Shown here: piece after piece, positions 49,827 to 59,536 of the stretch
Layout: each line of letters opens with the position of its first letter
Position numbering within the stretch: position 1 is the first letter of the stretch
NCBI GenBank assembly: GCA_964355945.1
Contig: CAYHGE010000001.1
Location: forward strand, 124,001-188,000
Length of the DNA stretch: 64,000 nt
Origin: CAIVAT01 sp964355945
GTDB lineage: Bacteria; Bacteroidota; Bacteroidia; Bacteroidales; FEN-979
Reading direction: 5' to 3'
Program-made: the position numbers and the translations under genes
Notes under the pieces: model-generated
What the model saw: only the letters and a program-made list of their open reading frames with translations
Database searches by the model: none
What the model was told of the DNA's origin: nothing

Positions 49827-51059
49827 TTACAGATCAAGCAGTAATTTAATGGGATCCAGTCCTTCTGTCAGCATTTTTGCAGGATCTTCAATCAACTCTT
49901 TAACTTTGACCAGAAAACTGACGGATTCCCGGCCATCGATCACCCTGTGATCGTACGAAAGCGCCACATACATCATGGGTGCTATTACAACCTGCCCGTT
50001 GACCGCGATCGGGCGCTCCTGGATTTTATGCATCCCGAGGATGGCACTTTGCGGCGGATTCAGAATTGGTGTCGACATCATGGAACCGAATACCCCGCCA
50101 TTCGTAATGGTAAATGTGCCCCCCTTCATGTCGTCAATGGAAATTTTGTTGTCGCGGGCCTTTCCGGCCAGCTCCTTTATTTTTAACTCAATCTCTGCAA
50201 TGCTCATCATTTCTGCATTGCGTAACACAGGTACGACGAGTCCTTTCGGGGCACTTACGGCAATGCCAATGTCAACATACCGCGGAGTAATTAGGTCTTC
50301 ACCATCAAGCATTGAGTTCACCTGGGGGAACTCCTTTAAGGCGATGGTTACCGCTTTTGTAAAAATGGACATCAATCCAACACCAACCCCATAGCGCTCT
50401 TTAAAGGACTCACTGTATTTTTTCCTGATTTCCAGGGCTGCCTCCATGTTGACTTCGTTGAATGTTGTCAGCATGGCCGTTTGATTTTTAACCGAAACAA
50501 GCCGCTCTGCGAGCTTCAACCTGAGGGTGGTCATTTTTTTGCGGTCAGCCTCCCTGGTTCCGGTAAACGAGACTGCCGACATTGTCTCTTTTTTAAGACT
50601 GATGAACAATTCAATATCCTTGCGGGTGATCTTTTTCCCCGGGAAAGCAATTGCCAGGTCTCCTGTATTTACATGTTTTTCTTCGATGATCCTTTTGGCC
50701 AGAGGAGAGGCATGAAGGGTTACAGGCGGACTGGCGGACATAGGAGCAGCCTGGGGTTGAACTGGTGAAAGCACTGGCTCCGCTGATTTTTGACTTTTGC
50801 TCTTTGACTTTGCATTTTGCATTTCCGACACTTCGATGGTCGCAATCACCCCTCCAACCGCCACAGTCTCACCTTCCTTCGCAAGGATCCTTATCACGCC
50901 ATCTTCAGGGGTTGTTACCGGGAACGATGCTTTGTCGGAGTCGATCTCCACGATCTCCTGGTCTTTTTCAACCAGCTCCCCATCGGCAACCAGCCATTTT
51001 GCAAGTTGAACCTGGGTGATGGATTCGCCCGGACTGGGTACTTTTATCTCAATTGCCAT
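49827..51059 (-). CDS. sucB: 2-oxoglutarate dehydrogenase E2 (dihydrolipoyl succinyltransferase)
   Basis: The 410-residue protein has an N-terminal lipoyl domain (VEIDSDKASFPVTTPEDG, lipoyl Lys at 43), a peripheral-subunit-binding domain (about 112-150, ASPLAKRIIEEKHV) and the acyltransferase domain ending in the catalytic motif ALSYDHRVIDGRESV. It transfers the succinyl group to CoA in the TCA cycle. The linker after residue 80 contains a Lys/Ser/Gln stretch and then Pro/Ala-rich sequence. It has a -7 box of its own. Confidence 0.96.
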   Translation of the reverse strand: MAIEIKVPSPGESITQVQLAKWLVADGELVEKDQEIVEIDSDKASFPVTTPEDGVIRILAKEGETVAVGGVIATIEVSEMQNAKSKSKSQKSAEPVLSPVQPQAAPMSASPPVTLHASPLAKRIIEEKHVNTGDLAIAFPGKKITRKDIELFISLKKETMSAVSFTGTREADRKKMTTLRLKLAERLVSVKNQTAMLTTFNEVNMEAALEIRKKYSESFKERYGVGVGLMSIFTKAVTIALKEFPQVNSMLDGEDLITPRYVDIGIAVSAPKGLVVPVLRNAEMMSIAEIELKIKELAGKARDNKISIDDMKGGTFTITNGGVFGSMMSTPILNPPQSAILGMHKIQERPIAVNGQVVIAPMMYVALSYDHRVIDGRESVSFLVKVKELIEDPAKMLTEGLDPIKLLLDL

Positions 51060-51075
51060 GGACTATTTTTGTTTG

Positions 51076-51083
51076 CAAAATTA
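51076..51083 (-). promoter_or_regulatory. -7 box in the sucA-sucB gap
   Basis: TAATTTTG on the minus strand, 16 nt upstream of the sucB start, followed by C. It suggests that sucB can be transcribed separately. Confidence 0.5.
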
Positions 51084-51108
51084 CATCGAATGTGTGAATA
51101 ACCCAACA

Positions 51109-53904
51109 TCATACAATCTGGAACTCATGCTCGGCACAATGAAGCCTGCATGACCCGTTCGCATGCTCGCAGGTGCATCTTCCCAGTGCCTTCTCAACAA
51201 TCAGTTTCTGCTGAATTTTATGCAGCCTTGATGAACCTGTTGCCGGGCTTCCGCTGGCCGGACGGGCGGTATGGTGTAATACGGGTGCGACGGCAGGTGA
51301 TTCGAAGACAAGATTCTGTAAAATAAATTGCCATGGACCCATATTAACCGGTTCCTCCTGCACCCATTCAAAGTGCAGTGCCAGCGGATACCTTGCAAAC
51401 ACTTCCTGCAACTGCTTCACAGGAAGAGGATAAAGTTGTTCCAGTCTGATGAGTGAAACTTCGTCTCTCTGCTGCTTCTCCTTTTCTTCAAGGATGTCGT
51501 AATAAACTTTTCCTGAGCAGATTACAACCCTCTTGATCTTCATGGGATCTGCTGAATAATCATCTATGACTTCCCTGAATCCTCCAGTTGTAAAGTCTTC
51601 AATGGAGGAAACACAACGTGGGTGGCGAAGCAGGCTTTTTGGCGTAAAAACCACCAGCGGTTTGCGGAAAGTCCAGTAGAGCTGCCGCCGTAAAACATGG
51701 AAAATGTTTGCAGGGGTTGTGCAGTTTACAATCTGCATGTTGTGATGTCCGCATAATGAGAGAAACCGTTCGATCCGAGCAGAGGAGTGTTCCGGACCCT
51801 GGCCTTCATACCCGTGCGGCAACAGAAGCACGGTGCCATTCATCACTTTCCACTTATCTTCTGCACTGCTGATATACTGGTCGATGACAATCTGCGCACC
51901 ATTGTTAAAATCGCCAAACTGGGCCTCCCAGATTGTTAATCCATCCGGGGTTGCAAAGCTATAACCGTATTCAAAACCAAGAACACCATACTCAGACAAA
52001 GGGGAATTGTAAATACTCAGCTTGCCCTGTTCCGGTGAAATATGCTCCAGCGGTATGAATTTTTCTTCTGAATCCTCTACGGTAAGCACGGCATGCCGGT
52101 GACTGAATGTGCCTCTCTGGCAATCCTGGCCACTCAGGCGTACCGGGTGCTTTTCTGACAGGAGTGATCCGTAGGCGATCAATTCCCCCATCGCCCAGTC
52201 GAGTTTGCCGGCTTTGAGCATGGCTTTCCGGTCGTCCTGCATCTTGACGATCTTGCGGAAAAATGTTTTACCTTCCGGTAATGCCGTTAGTCTGCTGCCG
52301 ATTTCATGAAAAGTTGATTCAGAGATTGCTGTAACCGGGGAATGGTGGAAGTCGGCCGGAATGGCTTTTCGCAGGTTTTCCCATTGCTTTCCCATGAAAG
52401 GGGTGATGTCGCCTTTGATGATCGTTTTTGCAGACTCAAACCCATGTTCCAGCGTTTCCCGGATGTCAGATTTAATCTGTGGAAAATCAATGGATGCCAG
52501 TGTTTTTTCATCCTCAAGTTTTTTCAGGTATATCTCCAGCGGGTCGGGATGCTGTTCAATGATTTTATAGAGGATGGGTTGGGTAAAGCGGGGTTCATCG
52601 CTCTCGTTATGTCCGTATTTCCTGTATCCAAGGAGGTCGATGAAGATGTCTTTATGAAACTGTGCGCGGAATTCCATGGCCAGCCTGACGGTGTAGACAA
52701 CGGCTTCCACATCATCTGCATTGACATGAAATACAGGCGATTGAATGGTCTTGGCCACGTCTGTACAATATACGCTTGACCGGCCGTCAAGGTAGTTTGT
52801 TGTAAACCCGATCTGGTTGTTGACGACCAGGTGGATGGTGCCACCGGTTTTGTACCCGTCAAGATCGGCCATCTGGATCAGTTCATAAATTATTCCCTGT
52901 CCTGAAACAGATGCATCCCCATGGATGAGGATGGCTGCAACTTTCCCGTTGTCGCCACCATAAACATGATCGATTTTGGCCCGGGCAATGCCTTCCACAA
53001 CAGGATCCACTGTTTCGAGATGTGAGGGATTGGGTGCCAGGGTCAGGTGAATGTTACTGCCATTGCCGGCAACAACATCACTTGAATATCCAAGGTGGTA
53101 CTTCACATCGCCCAGCAGGTCATCGTCTTCATATTCTTTCCCATCGAATTCAGAGAAAATTTCTGTAAATGGCTTGTGCATGATGTTTCCAAGAACATTC
53201 AACCGCCCCCGGTGGGCCATGCCCAGAACAAATTCGGCAATTCCAAGGTCAGCACCTTTCTGTATTACAGCATCGAGGGCCGGAATCAGTGATTCCACAC
53301 CTTCAAGAGAAAAACTTTTCTGTCCGGGGAATTTTTTATGGATGAATTTTTCAAAAAGGACCCCCTCCGCCAATTTGCGCAGGATGTTTGCCTTATCAAT
53401 GATGGCAAATTCAGGCTTGTTAAGGCGTGTCTCCATCTTCGATTTAAACCACGCTACTATTTCCGGCTTGCGGATGTAAAAATATTCCACTCCGACCGAC
53501 TGGCAATATGTTTTCTGTAAATGTGCAACAATGTCAGAGAGTTTGGCATTTCCCAGGCCCAGTTCTTTACCGGCCTGAAAGACTTTATTTAACTCCGTCT
53601 CCGCCAGTTCGAAATTTTCAAGATCGAGTGTTGGCAGGTATTTTCTGCGGGTTCTAACCGGGTTGGTTAAGGTGAACAGGTGTCCCCGGGCCCGGTATCC
53701 ATTGATGAGGTTGATCACTTTAAATTCATTCGGTACAATGTATGCATTGCCCTGGTCGGCTTTGAAATTGGTCTGGCAAAATTCAAAACCTTCAAAAAAT
53801 TTCTGCCAACTCTCCTCAACAGAGAGCGGATCCTGCTTGTATTGTTCATACAGCTCGTCAATAAAAGCGTTGTCCGGCTGATTCAAATAGTTGAATTTAT
53901 CCAT
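51109..53904 (-). CDS. sucA: 2-oxoglutarate dehydrogenase E1, with Cys-rich C-terminal extension
   Basis: The 931-residue thiamine-diphosphate enzyme decarboxylates 2-oxoglutarate. It shows the E1 features EGVESLIPALDAVIQKGADLGIAEFVLGMAHRGRLNVLGNIM, the ThDP motif ILIHGDASVSGQGIIYE and VVNNQIGFTTN, and late motifs SEYGVLGFEYGYS and LLPHGYEGQGPEHSSARIERFL. The usual ending RPASGSPATGSSRLH is followed by a 26-residue tail with four Cys (RCTCEHANGSCRLHC), a pattern that could bind a metal. It is followed by sucB. Confidence 0.96.
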   Translation of the reverse strand: MDKFNYLNQPDNAFIDELYEQYKQDPLSVEESWQKFFEGFEFCQTNFKADQGNAYIVPNEFKVINLINGYRARGHLFTLTNPVRTRRKYLPTLDLENFELAETELNKVFQAGKELGLGNAKLSDIVAHLQKTYCQSVGVEYFYIRKPEIVAWFKSKMETRLNKPEFAIIDKANILRKLAEGVLFEKFIHKKFPGQKSFSLEGVESLIPALDAVIQKGADLGIAEFVLGMAHRGRLNVLGNIMHKPFTEIFSEFDGKEYEDDDLLGDVKYHLGYSSDVVAGNGSNIHLTLAPNPSHLETVDPVVEGIARAKIDHVYGGDNGKVAAILIHGDASVSGQGIIYELIQMADLDGYKTGGTIHLVVNNQIGFTTNYLDGRSSVYCTDVAKTIQSPVFHVNADDVEAVVYTVRLAMEFRAQFHKDIFIDLLGYRKYGHNESDEPRFTQPILYKIIEQHPDPLEIYLKKLEDEKTLASIDFPQIKSDIRETLEHGFESAKTIIKGDITPFMGKQWENLRKAIPADFHHSPVTAISESTFHEIGSRLTALPEGKTFFRKIVKMQDDRKAMLKAGKLDWAMGELIAYGSLLSEKHPVRLSGQDCQRGTFSHRHAVLTVEDSEEKFIPLEHISPEQGKLSIYNSPLSEYGVLGFEYGYSFATPDGLTIWEAQFGDFNNGAQIVIDQYISSAEDKWKVMNGTVLLLPHGYEGQGPEHSSARIERFLSLCGHHNMQIVNCTTPANIFHVLRRQLYWTFRKPLVVFTPKSLLRHPRCVSSIEDFTTGGFREVIDDYSADPMKIKRVVICSGKVYYDILEEKEKQQRDEVSLIRLEQLYPLPVKQLQEVFARYPLALHFEWVQEEPVNMGPWQFILQNLVFESPAVAPVLHHTARPASGSPATGSSRLHKIQQKLIVEKALGRCTCEHANGSCRLHCAEHEFQIV

Positions 53905-53928
53905 TTCCCGTAATTATCATTTCAGCGT

Positions 53929-53936
53929 CAAATATA
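53929..53936 (-). promoter_or_regulatory. -7 box of sucA
   Basis: TATATTTG on the minus strand, 24 nt upstream of the sucA start. The divergent dipeptidase box lies at 53991-53998. Confidence 0.55.
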
Positions 53937-53990
53937 CTGATAATTGAATTATTGTTACGATCCCGACGCAGTCATCCATGATAAAATCAG

Positions 53991-53998
53991 TATTTTTG
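53991..53998 (+). promoter_or_regulatory. -7 box of the M20 dipeptidase gene
   Basis: TATTTTTG followed by C lies about 100 nt before the ATG at 54100; the leader includes a GGCGCAAAG-type repeat remnant near 54041. Confidence 0.5.
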
Positions 53999-54099
53999 CA
54001 GCGTAAGAAATTGCTATTAAATCCGTTTTTGATCAAAGAAGGCGCAAAGTGCCGCAGAGCTGAATAAATTATTTAACATTAATTCTAGATATCAGAACA

Positions 54100-55470
54100 A
54101 TGGAACACATCAGACAATACATCGACGAGCATAAAGACCGGTTTTTACAGGAACTTTTCGGATTGATCCGCATCCCTTCTGTGAGTTCGGTCCCGGAACA
54201 TAAGGAGGACATGTTAAAAGCGGCGGAATACTGGCGGAAATCCCTCCGGGAGGCAGGTTGCGATCGTATTGAGATATTCCCTACCGATGGAAATCCTATT
54301 GTGTATGGCGAGAAGATCATTGATCCATCACTGCCGACCGTGCTGGTTTATGGTCATTATGACGTGATGCCCGTTGATCCTGTAGCACTTTGGAAATCAA
54401 ACCCGTTTAAACCCGAAGTGCGTGACGGGAAAATTTATGCACGGGGCGCAGATGATGACAAAGGACAGTCATTTATGCATGCCAAGGCGTTTGAGTTGAT
54501 GGTGCGCACCCAAACCCTCCCATGCAATGTTAAATTCATGATTGAGGGAGAAGAGGAGATCGGGTCGGCAAACATAGCACCCTTCTGCACAAAACATAAA
54601 GAGCTGCTGAAATCAGACATCATCCTGGTTTCCGATACAGGGATGATCGCCCTGAATACACCGTCGATCACGGTTGGTTTACGCGGACTTGCATACATGC
54701 AGGTTGAGGTTACCGGTCCCAACATCGATCTTCATTCGGGAATTTTTGGCGGAGCAGTTGCAAATCCGATTAATGCCCTCACCAAAATGATCGCCTCGCT
54801 TACAGATGACGAGGGCCGCATTACCATCCCGGGATTCTACGACGATGTGATTGAAATTACACGCGAAGAACGCACAGAGATGGCCAAAGCACCATTCGAT
54901 GAAGCCAACTATATGAAGAGCCTTGGGGTGGAAGAGTTATATGGAGAGGCCGGTTTTACAACAAAAGAGAGAACAGGTATCCGGCCAACTCTCGATGTAA
55001 ACGGAATCTGGGGTGGCTACACGGCTGAGGGTACCAAAACCGTTCTTCCTTCAAAAGCGTATGCGAAAATCTCCATGAGGCTCGTTCCAAACCAGGACTA
55101 TGTTAAAATTGGAAAACTTTTTGAAGCATATTTTAAATCGTTGGCTCCCAAATATATCAAGGTGAAGGTAGATGCACTTCACGGAGGTCAGGCGTACGTT
55201 TCACCGATGGATACCATTGGCTATCTGGCTGCCAGCAAGGCGGTTGAAACAGTGCTCGGGAAAAGGCCCATTCCTGTGCGCAGTGGCGGAAGCATCCCTA
55301 TCATCACACAGTTTGAAGAGATTCTTGGTGTGAAAACAATCCTGATGGGCTTTGGCCTTGAGTCAGATGCCATTCATTCGCCAAACGAAAACTACCCGCT
55401 CGAAAATTTCTTCAAAGGCATTGAAACGATCCCTTATTTTTACAAGTATTTTGTGGAGATGTGGAAATAA
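54100..55470 (+). CDS. M20 family dipeptidase
   Basis: The 456-residue cytosolic metallopeptidase has the metal motifs LVYGHYDVMPVDP (about 86), ARGADDDKGQSFMHAKA (about 125), IEGEEEIGSANI (about 148) and a C-terminal GFGLESDAIHSPNENYP. The lid domain begins at about 205 (GLRGLAYMQVEVTGPNIDLHSG). It resembles the carnosinase/PepV-like subgroup that cleaves a wide range of dipeptides. It has no signal peptide. Confidence 0.93.
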   Translation: MEHIRQYIDEHKDRFLQELFGLIRIPSVSSVPEHKEDMLKAAEYWRKSLREAGCDRIEIFPTDGNPIVYGEKIIDPSLPTVLVYGHYDVMPVDPVALWKSNPFKPEVRDGKIYARGADDDKGQSFMHAKAFELMVRTQTLPCNVKFMIEGEEEIGSANIAPFCTKHKELLKSDIILVSDTGMIALNTPSITVGLRGLAYMQVEVTGPNIDLHSGIFGGAVANPINALTKMIASLTDDEGRITIPGFYDDVIEITREERTEMAKAPFDEANYMKSLGVEELYGEAGFTTKERTGIRPTLDVNGIWGGYTAEGTKTVLPSKAYAKISMRLVPNQDYVKIGKLFEAYFKSLAPKYIKVKVDALHGGQAYVSPMDTIGYLAASKAVETVLGKRPIPVRSGGSIPIITQFEEILGVKTILMGFGLESDAIHSPNENYPLENFFKGIETIPYFYKYFVEMWK

Positions 55471-55473
55471 ATC

Positions 55474-55518
55474 AATGCAAGCAATGCAAGCAATGCAGGC
55501 AATCCAGGCAATGCAAAT
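55474..55518. repeat. 9-bp tandem repeat
   Basis: Five units of AATGCAAGC with minor changes (AATGCAGGC, AATCCAGGC, AATGCAAAT) follow the stop codon of the M20 gene. Confidence 0.85.
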
Positions 55519-55533
55519 AATGAAAGGGTTGGG

Positions 55534-57285
55534 TTAGTTTTTAATAAATTTTTCGGAGTGTGTTTTGGTGCCGCTGGTTCGTTGCAGAAGGTAGAGGCCT
55601 TTTGGCCATGCAGATATGTCAACCGCTTCAGGATTATTACCGGTGTAGTAACACTGTCCGGTTTCGTTGATGATCCTAACCATGTAATCGGCTGATGTGG
55701 TTGACGTTTCATGGATTGTTAAACGGTCGTGGCAAGGATTTGGCGATAAAAAGAAATCCCCATCCGCCTCATGATTTTTAATTCCCACGGTTGAATAGGT
55801 GAAAATAAATGGAGTGGCAAACGCCCCTGCCATAAACCCGTTATCAATCGCCTGAACACTGAAATAATAGGTCCCGTCCGGAATGCCTGTAAGGAGATAG
55901 CTCGTGTCGGTAGTTGCATTGCCCATGGAAGCGACCAGGCGGGAACCACCTGTTGACGCCAGCGGGGACAGGATGTCGGCATTGTCCGGCTGGCTGCCAA
56001 TGCGGATGTTGTAGGAAAGTCCATGTTCAGGTGTGGTGCCATCGCTGGCGCTGCTCCAGTGCAATATGGCTTTGTCGCTTTGCAAGGTAACTGACAGGTT
56101 GCCCGGCGTGGTGGGAATTGTGTTGGTGCTGAACAAGGAGGTGTCTCCCAGGTTGTTGAGGTAGAGCGTGGTTTTCGGAACATCGAAGCCATCCGTTCCG
56201 GTAAGCAGGAGGTCACTGTATCCGTCGTTGTTATAGTCGCCCCAGCTTACAGACCCAAGGTCATAACCGGGCAACAGAGTACTGATTGAGTTAAATACAA
56301 ATGACCCGGTGTTTTTCAGGAGCAGGGTAGCAGGCGGACCGCCGCAGCCGGGGATCGTCCCGATGAGCGCTACGTCAACCAGGCCGTCGGCATTATAATC
56401 AGCCAGGTCGAAAAAGGGGTTCAGCAGGCTGGCTTCAGGAAATTCGAACTTTGTGAACTGGTCATCGCCTTCATTCCGGTAGAAAATGAAATGGCCGTCA
56501 ACATAAAGGTCAGTTCCGGCAATAACCAGGTCCTGGTCCCCATCGTTGTCAAGATCTGCCCATTTGGCCTGACCGCCGTATAGTCCGACAAATGGTTCAG
56601 GTGTGATCGTCACTTCTGTAAATACTCCCTGATCATTCTGATAGAGTTTGGAAATGATGCCACCACCGGTATTGCCTGCAATAAATACATCTGACTGTCC
56701 GTCGTTGTTGTAATCGACCCAGCTGCAAACTGCTGCTTCCAGGTTGGGCAGACCCGCCTGAATACTGTCAAAATTACCGAAGCCATCATTTTGGTAAATG
56801 CGAACCATGGAATTTCCTGCCAGGAGAACATCAAGGCTACCATCGTTGTTCACATCTCCGAACGTTGCCTGCCCGTCCACAACCCCGGGAAAAGGAACCC
56901 CGTAATACGCGAATGACCCGCCAACGTTGAGCATGACCCATGTATAGGGTACACCTGTCATGTCGATGCCGGTGGCCAGCAGGTCGAGGTCGCCATCCTG
57001 ATCAATATCACCCCATTCCACGGAACCGTAATGAAGGTCAAAGCCTGTAACGGCTTCTGTGAATGTTCCGTTGTCGTTCCGGAGGATTTTAGTTACAGGA
57101 TAGTTTCCTTCTGCTCCCGTCAGGGCGAGATCCAGATCCCCGTCATGATCATAATCACCCCAGGCACTGGCACTGTACGCCAGCTGGGGCAGGACGATAT
57201 TTGATGGTGAAAATGGAAGTTGCTGGGCGATAGATAAGAACCGGAATACCAGTAGAAAAAGGATAGAAACGATAAACGATTTCAT
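55534..57285 (-). CDS. Secreted FG-GAP/VCBS repeat protein with T9SS sorting domain
   Basis: The 583-residue protein has a signal peptide (about 1-20), then seven FG-GAP-like repeats with calcium-loop motifs such as DYDHDGDLDLALTG, DIDQDGDLDLLATG, DVNNDGSLDVLLAG, DYNNDGQSDVFIAG, DLDNDGDQDLVIAG and DYNNDGYSDLLLTG, implying a seven-bladed propeller. A fibronectin-III-like domain (about 395-495) and a C-terminal sorting domain (FFLSPNPCHDRLTIHET ... KGLYLLQRTSGTKTHSEKFIKN) follow. It probably acts at the cell surface; its ligand is unknown. It starts 5 nt after the dsbD stop. Confidence 0.9.
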   Translation of the reverse strand: MKSFIVSILFLLVFRFLSIAQQLPFSPSNIVLPQLAYSASAWGDYDHDGDLDLALTGAEGNYPVTKILRNDNGTFTEAVTGFDLHYGSVEWGDIDQDGDLDLLATGIDMTGVPYTWVMLNVGGSFAYYGVPFPGVVDGQATFGDVNNDGSLDVLLAGNSMVRIYQNDGFGNFDSIQAGLPNLEAAVCSWVDYNNDGQSDVFIAGNTGGGIISKLYQNDQGVFTEVTITPEPFVGLYGGQAKWADLDNDGDQDLVIAGTDLYVDGHFIFYRNEGDDQFTKFEFPEASLLNPFFDLADYNADGLVDVALIGTIPGCGGPPATLLLKNTGSFVFNSISTLLPGYDLGSVSWGDYNNDGYSDLLLTGTDGFDVPKTTLYLNNLGDTSLFSTNTIPTTPGNLSVTLQSDKAILHWSSASDGTTPEHGLSYNIRIGSQPDNADILSPLASTGGSRLVASMGNATTDTSYLLTGIPDGTYYFSVQAIDNGFMAGAFATPFIFTYSTVGIKNHEADGDFFLSPNPCHDRLTIHETSTTSADYMVRIINETGQCYYTGNNPEAVDISAWPKGLYLLQRTSGTKTHSEKFIKN

Positions 57286-57290
57286 ACAAG

Positions 57291-59384
57291 TTATTTTTGT
57301 TGTTTGGCAAAAGCCGCGGTACCAGTATCCAGGAACTTTATAAATTTATCAATGTCAAGATCATAGGCGGTTGGAGAGGTGAGCAGGTTGCCGTTTGTGT
57401 CAAGCAATACATAATATGGTTGTGAATTGACGTTGAACCGGGTAATTTGCAGATCAGCAAATATTTTCCCGATTGTTTTCTTCACTTTTTTGTCATACGC
57501 AGAGGTGATCCATTCATTTTGAGGTAATTCCGTTTTGTCATCTACGTAAAGTGCGGTCACAATATAGTTTTCCCTCATCCGTTTCAGCACGTTTGGATCA
57601 GACCACACATTGGCCTCCATTTCACGGCAGTTTACGCATCCATGACCTGTAAAATCAATAAAGATGGGTTTGTTTTGTTTTTTAGCACAGGCCAGTGCCT
57701 GTTTGTAATCGAAATATCCGTCCAGACCGTGTGGTAGTTTCAGGAAATCAGCATATTTTGGTTTTTCGCATCCGGTTGTCGCTGGTTGCGAACCTCCACC
57801 GGTAGCATTGATAGACCCGACCTCCTTCTGAACAATGGTATTGATGTCAAAATCCTGGTATGTGGCCGGAGGCAAGTATCCCGAAAGCGCCTTCAGCGGG
57901 GCTCCCCACATTCCCGGAACCATATAAACCACAAAACTGAAAACAATGATGGCCATGATGATCCTGGGTACGCTGACATAAGGCATGTCCGAGTCATGGT
58001 TGAATTTTAATTTTCCGATCAGGTACATCCCCATAAGGAAAAAGATGACAATCCAGAATGCAAGGTAAACTTCCCTGTCGAGAATGTGCCAGTGATAAGT
58101 CTGATCGGCGATACTCAGAAACTTCAGTCCAAGTGCCAGTTCCAGGAATCCGAGAATGACCTTCACTGAATTCAGCCAGCCTCCCGACTTCGGCAGGCCG
58201 TGGAGCCATGAAGGGAAGAAGGCGAATAGTCCGAAAGGCAATGCAAAGGCAAGGGAAAAGCCAAGCATCCCGATAATCGGCAACACAAGTGCACCGCCGG
58301 CCGATTTAACCAGGATTGCACCCACGATCGGGCCGGTACATGAAAATGAAACCAGTACGAGGGTGAAGGCCATGAAAAACGCACCTGAATAACCCCCTTT
58401 GTCGGCTTGCTTGTCGGCTTTATTTACAATCCAGCTGGGCAGTGTAATCTCAAACATGCCAAGAAATGATGCAGCAAACACCATGAAAATCAGAAAGAAA
58501 AATACATTCGGAATCCAGTGTGTGCTGAGGAAATTGGCAAAATTAGCCCCCAGTGTCACTGCCACCAGTGTTCCGATAACCGTATAAATAAAAACAATCG
58601 ACAATCCGTAAACAATCGCTTCAAGCCTTGCCTTACGTTTGCTGGTGGTATCGTGCATGAAAAAGGTCACCGTCATCGGGATCATCGGGAATACACAGGG
58701 TGTAATGATTGCGGCCAGACCGGCAACAAAAGAAAGGAGGAAAAACCAAAGGAGCGACTGGTCGGCAGCCTTGTCGGCATCTGTTTTTCCAAGATTCGCC
58801 TGCTCAATTTTTTTGGCTCCGGAATCGGCTTTGGCAATTGCCGCGGCTGCATTTTTTAAAGAATCCTCCCGGATGGTAGTCGGATTAACAGGTTCAGTTG
58901 CTGCAGCGACCGGGACAACCGCATTGGGATTGCCCTTTACATTAAATTCAAATTCCACGTCATTTGGGGGGATACATTGCTTGTCGTCGCAACCCATAAA
59001 GTTTAAAACACCCTTTACGACAAAGTTTTTCTGGTTTAAAACTTTAATTTTTTGCTTAAAAACCGCTTTATCGGCAAAAAATTTAAGAACCATGTTGAAT
59101 TGGGCGTCATTATCCAGGATTGGCTTCTGCTCCAGAACTTTACCATCCAACTGATAGCTCTGGCTTTTAGTAAATGTGAAGGTGGTCGGAATAGGGCCTT
59201 TGGGTGGAATATCCTGGGAATAAAGATGCCACTCCTTGTCGATTTTTGCAATCATCAGCAGTGTTGCTTCCTCTGGCTTCGTCTGCTCAACTTTAAATGT
59301 CCAGGTTATTGGTTCAAGGATCTGAGAGAAAGAAATTACAGGGAAAATCACCAGTAAGAAGAGGCTGTTCAGAATCTTTTTCAT
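57291..59384 (-). CDS. dsbD: Thiol:disulfide interchange protein DsbD family
   Basis: From ATG 59384 the product has 697 residues; a GTG two codons upstream is less likely. After a signal peptide comes a DsbD alpha-like domain (about 20-150), a membrane domain of about eight helices (about 215-490) with the family's ITPCVFPMIPMTVTFF and FSCTGPIVGAILV motifs, and a C-terminal thioredoxin domain with CVNC (FTGHGCVNCREME). It carries electrons across the inner membrane to reduce periplasmic thiols, needed for cytochrome c maturation. Confidence 0.95.
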   Translation of the reverse strand: MKKILNSLFLLVIFPVISFSQILEPITWTFKVEQTKPEEATLLMIAKIDKEWHLYSQDIPPKGPIPTTFTFTKSQSYQLDGKVLEQKPILDNDAQFNMVLKFFADKAVFKQKIKVLNQKNFVVKGVLNFMGCDDKQCIPPNDVEFEFNVKGNPNAVVPVAAATEPVNPTTIREDSLKNAAAAIAKADSGAKKIEQANLGKTDADKAADQSLLWFFLLSFVAGLAAIITPCVFPMIPMTVTFFMHDTTSKRKARLEAIVYGLSIVFIYTVIGTLVAVTLGANFANFLSTHWIPNVFFFLIFMVFAASFLGMFEITLPSWIVNKADKQADKGGYSGAFFMAFTLVLVSFSCTGPIVGAILVKSAGGALVLPIIGMLGFSLAFALPFGLFAFFPSWLHGLPKSGGWLNSVKVILGFLELALGLKFLSIADQTYHWHILDREVYLAFWIVIFFLMGMYLIGKLKFNHDSDMPYVSVPRIIMAIIVFSFVVYMVPGMWGAPLKALSGYLPPATYQDFDINTIVQKEVGSINATGGGSQPATTGCEKPKYADFLKLPHGLDGYFDYKQALACAKKQNKPIFIDFTGHGCVNCREMEANVWSDPNVLKRMRENYIVTALYVDDKTELPQNEWITSAYDKKVKKTIGKIFADLQITRFNVNSQPYYVLLDTNGNLLTSPTAYDLDIDKFIKFLDTGTAAFAKQQK

Positions 59385-59404
59385 CTGCACGAGATTTGGA
59401 ATTG

Positions 59405-59412
59405 CAAAATTA
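59405..59412 (-). promoter_or_regulatory. -7 box of dsbD
   Basis: TAATTTTG on the minus strand, 20 nt upstream of the preferred dsbD ATG. Confidence 0.55.
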
Positions 59413-59508
59413 GAGAAAATTGTGGCACCACCCTAACATCCTTGAAAAAACGTCATGCGGGTGGACAAACGTTTTTGATGATGTACCTTTAATAACGAAT
59501 GAAAAGCT

Positions 59509-59516
59509 TAATTTTG
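59509..59516 (+). promoter_or_regulatory. -7 box of the ccmF-like gene
   Basis: TAATTTTG followed by C, 20 nt before the ATG at 59537 and divergent from the dsbD box. Confidence 0.55.
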
Positions 59517-59536
59517 CGCCAAATTAATCAACAAAC

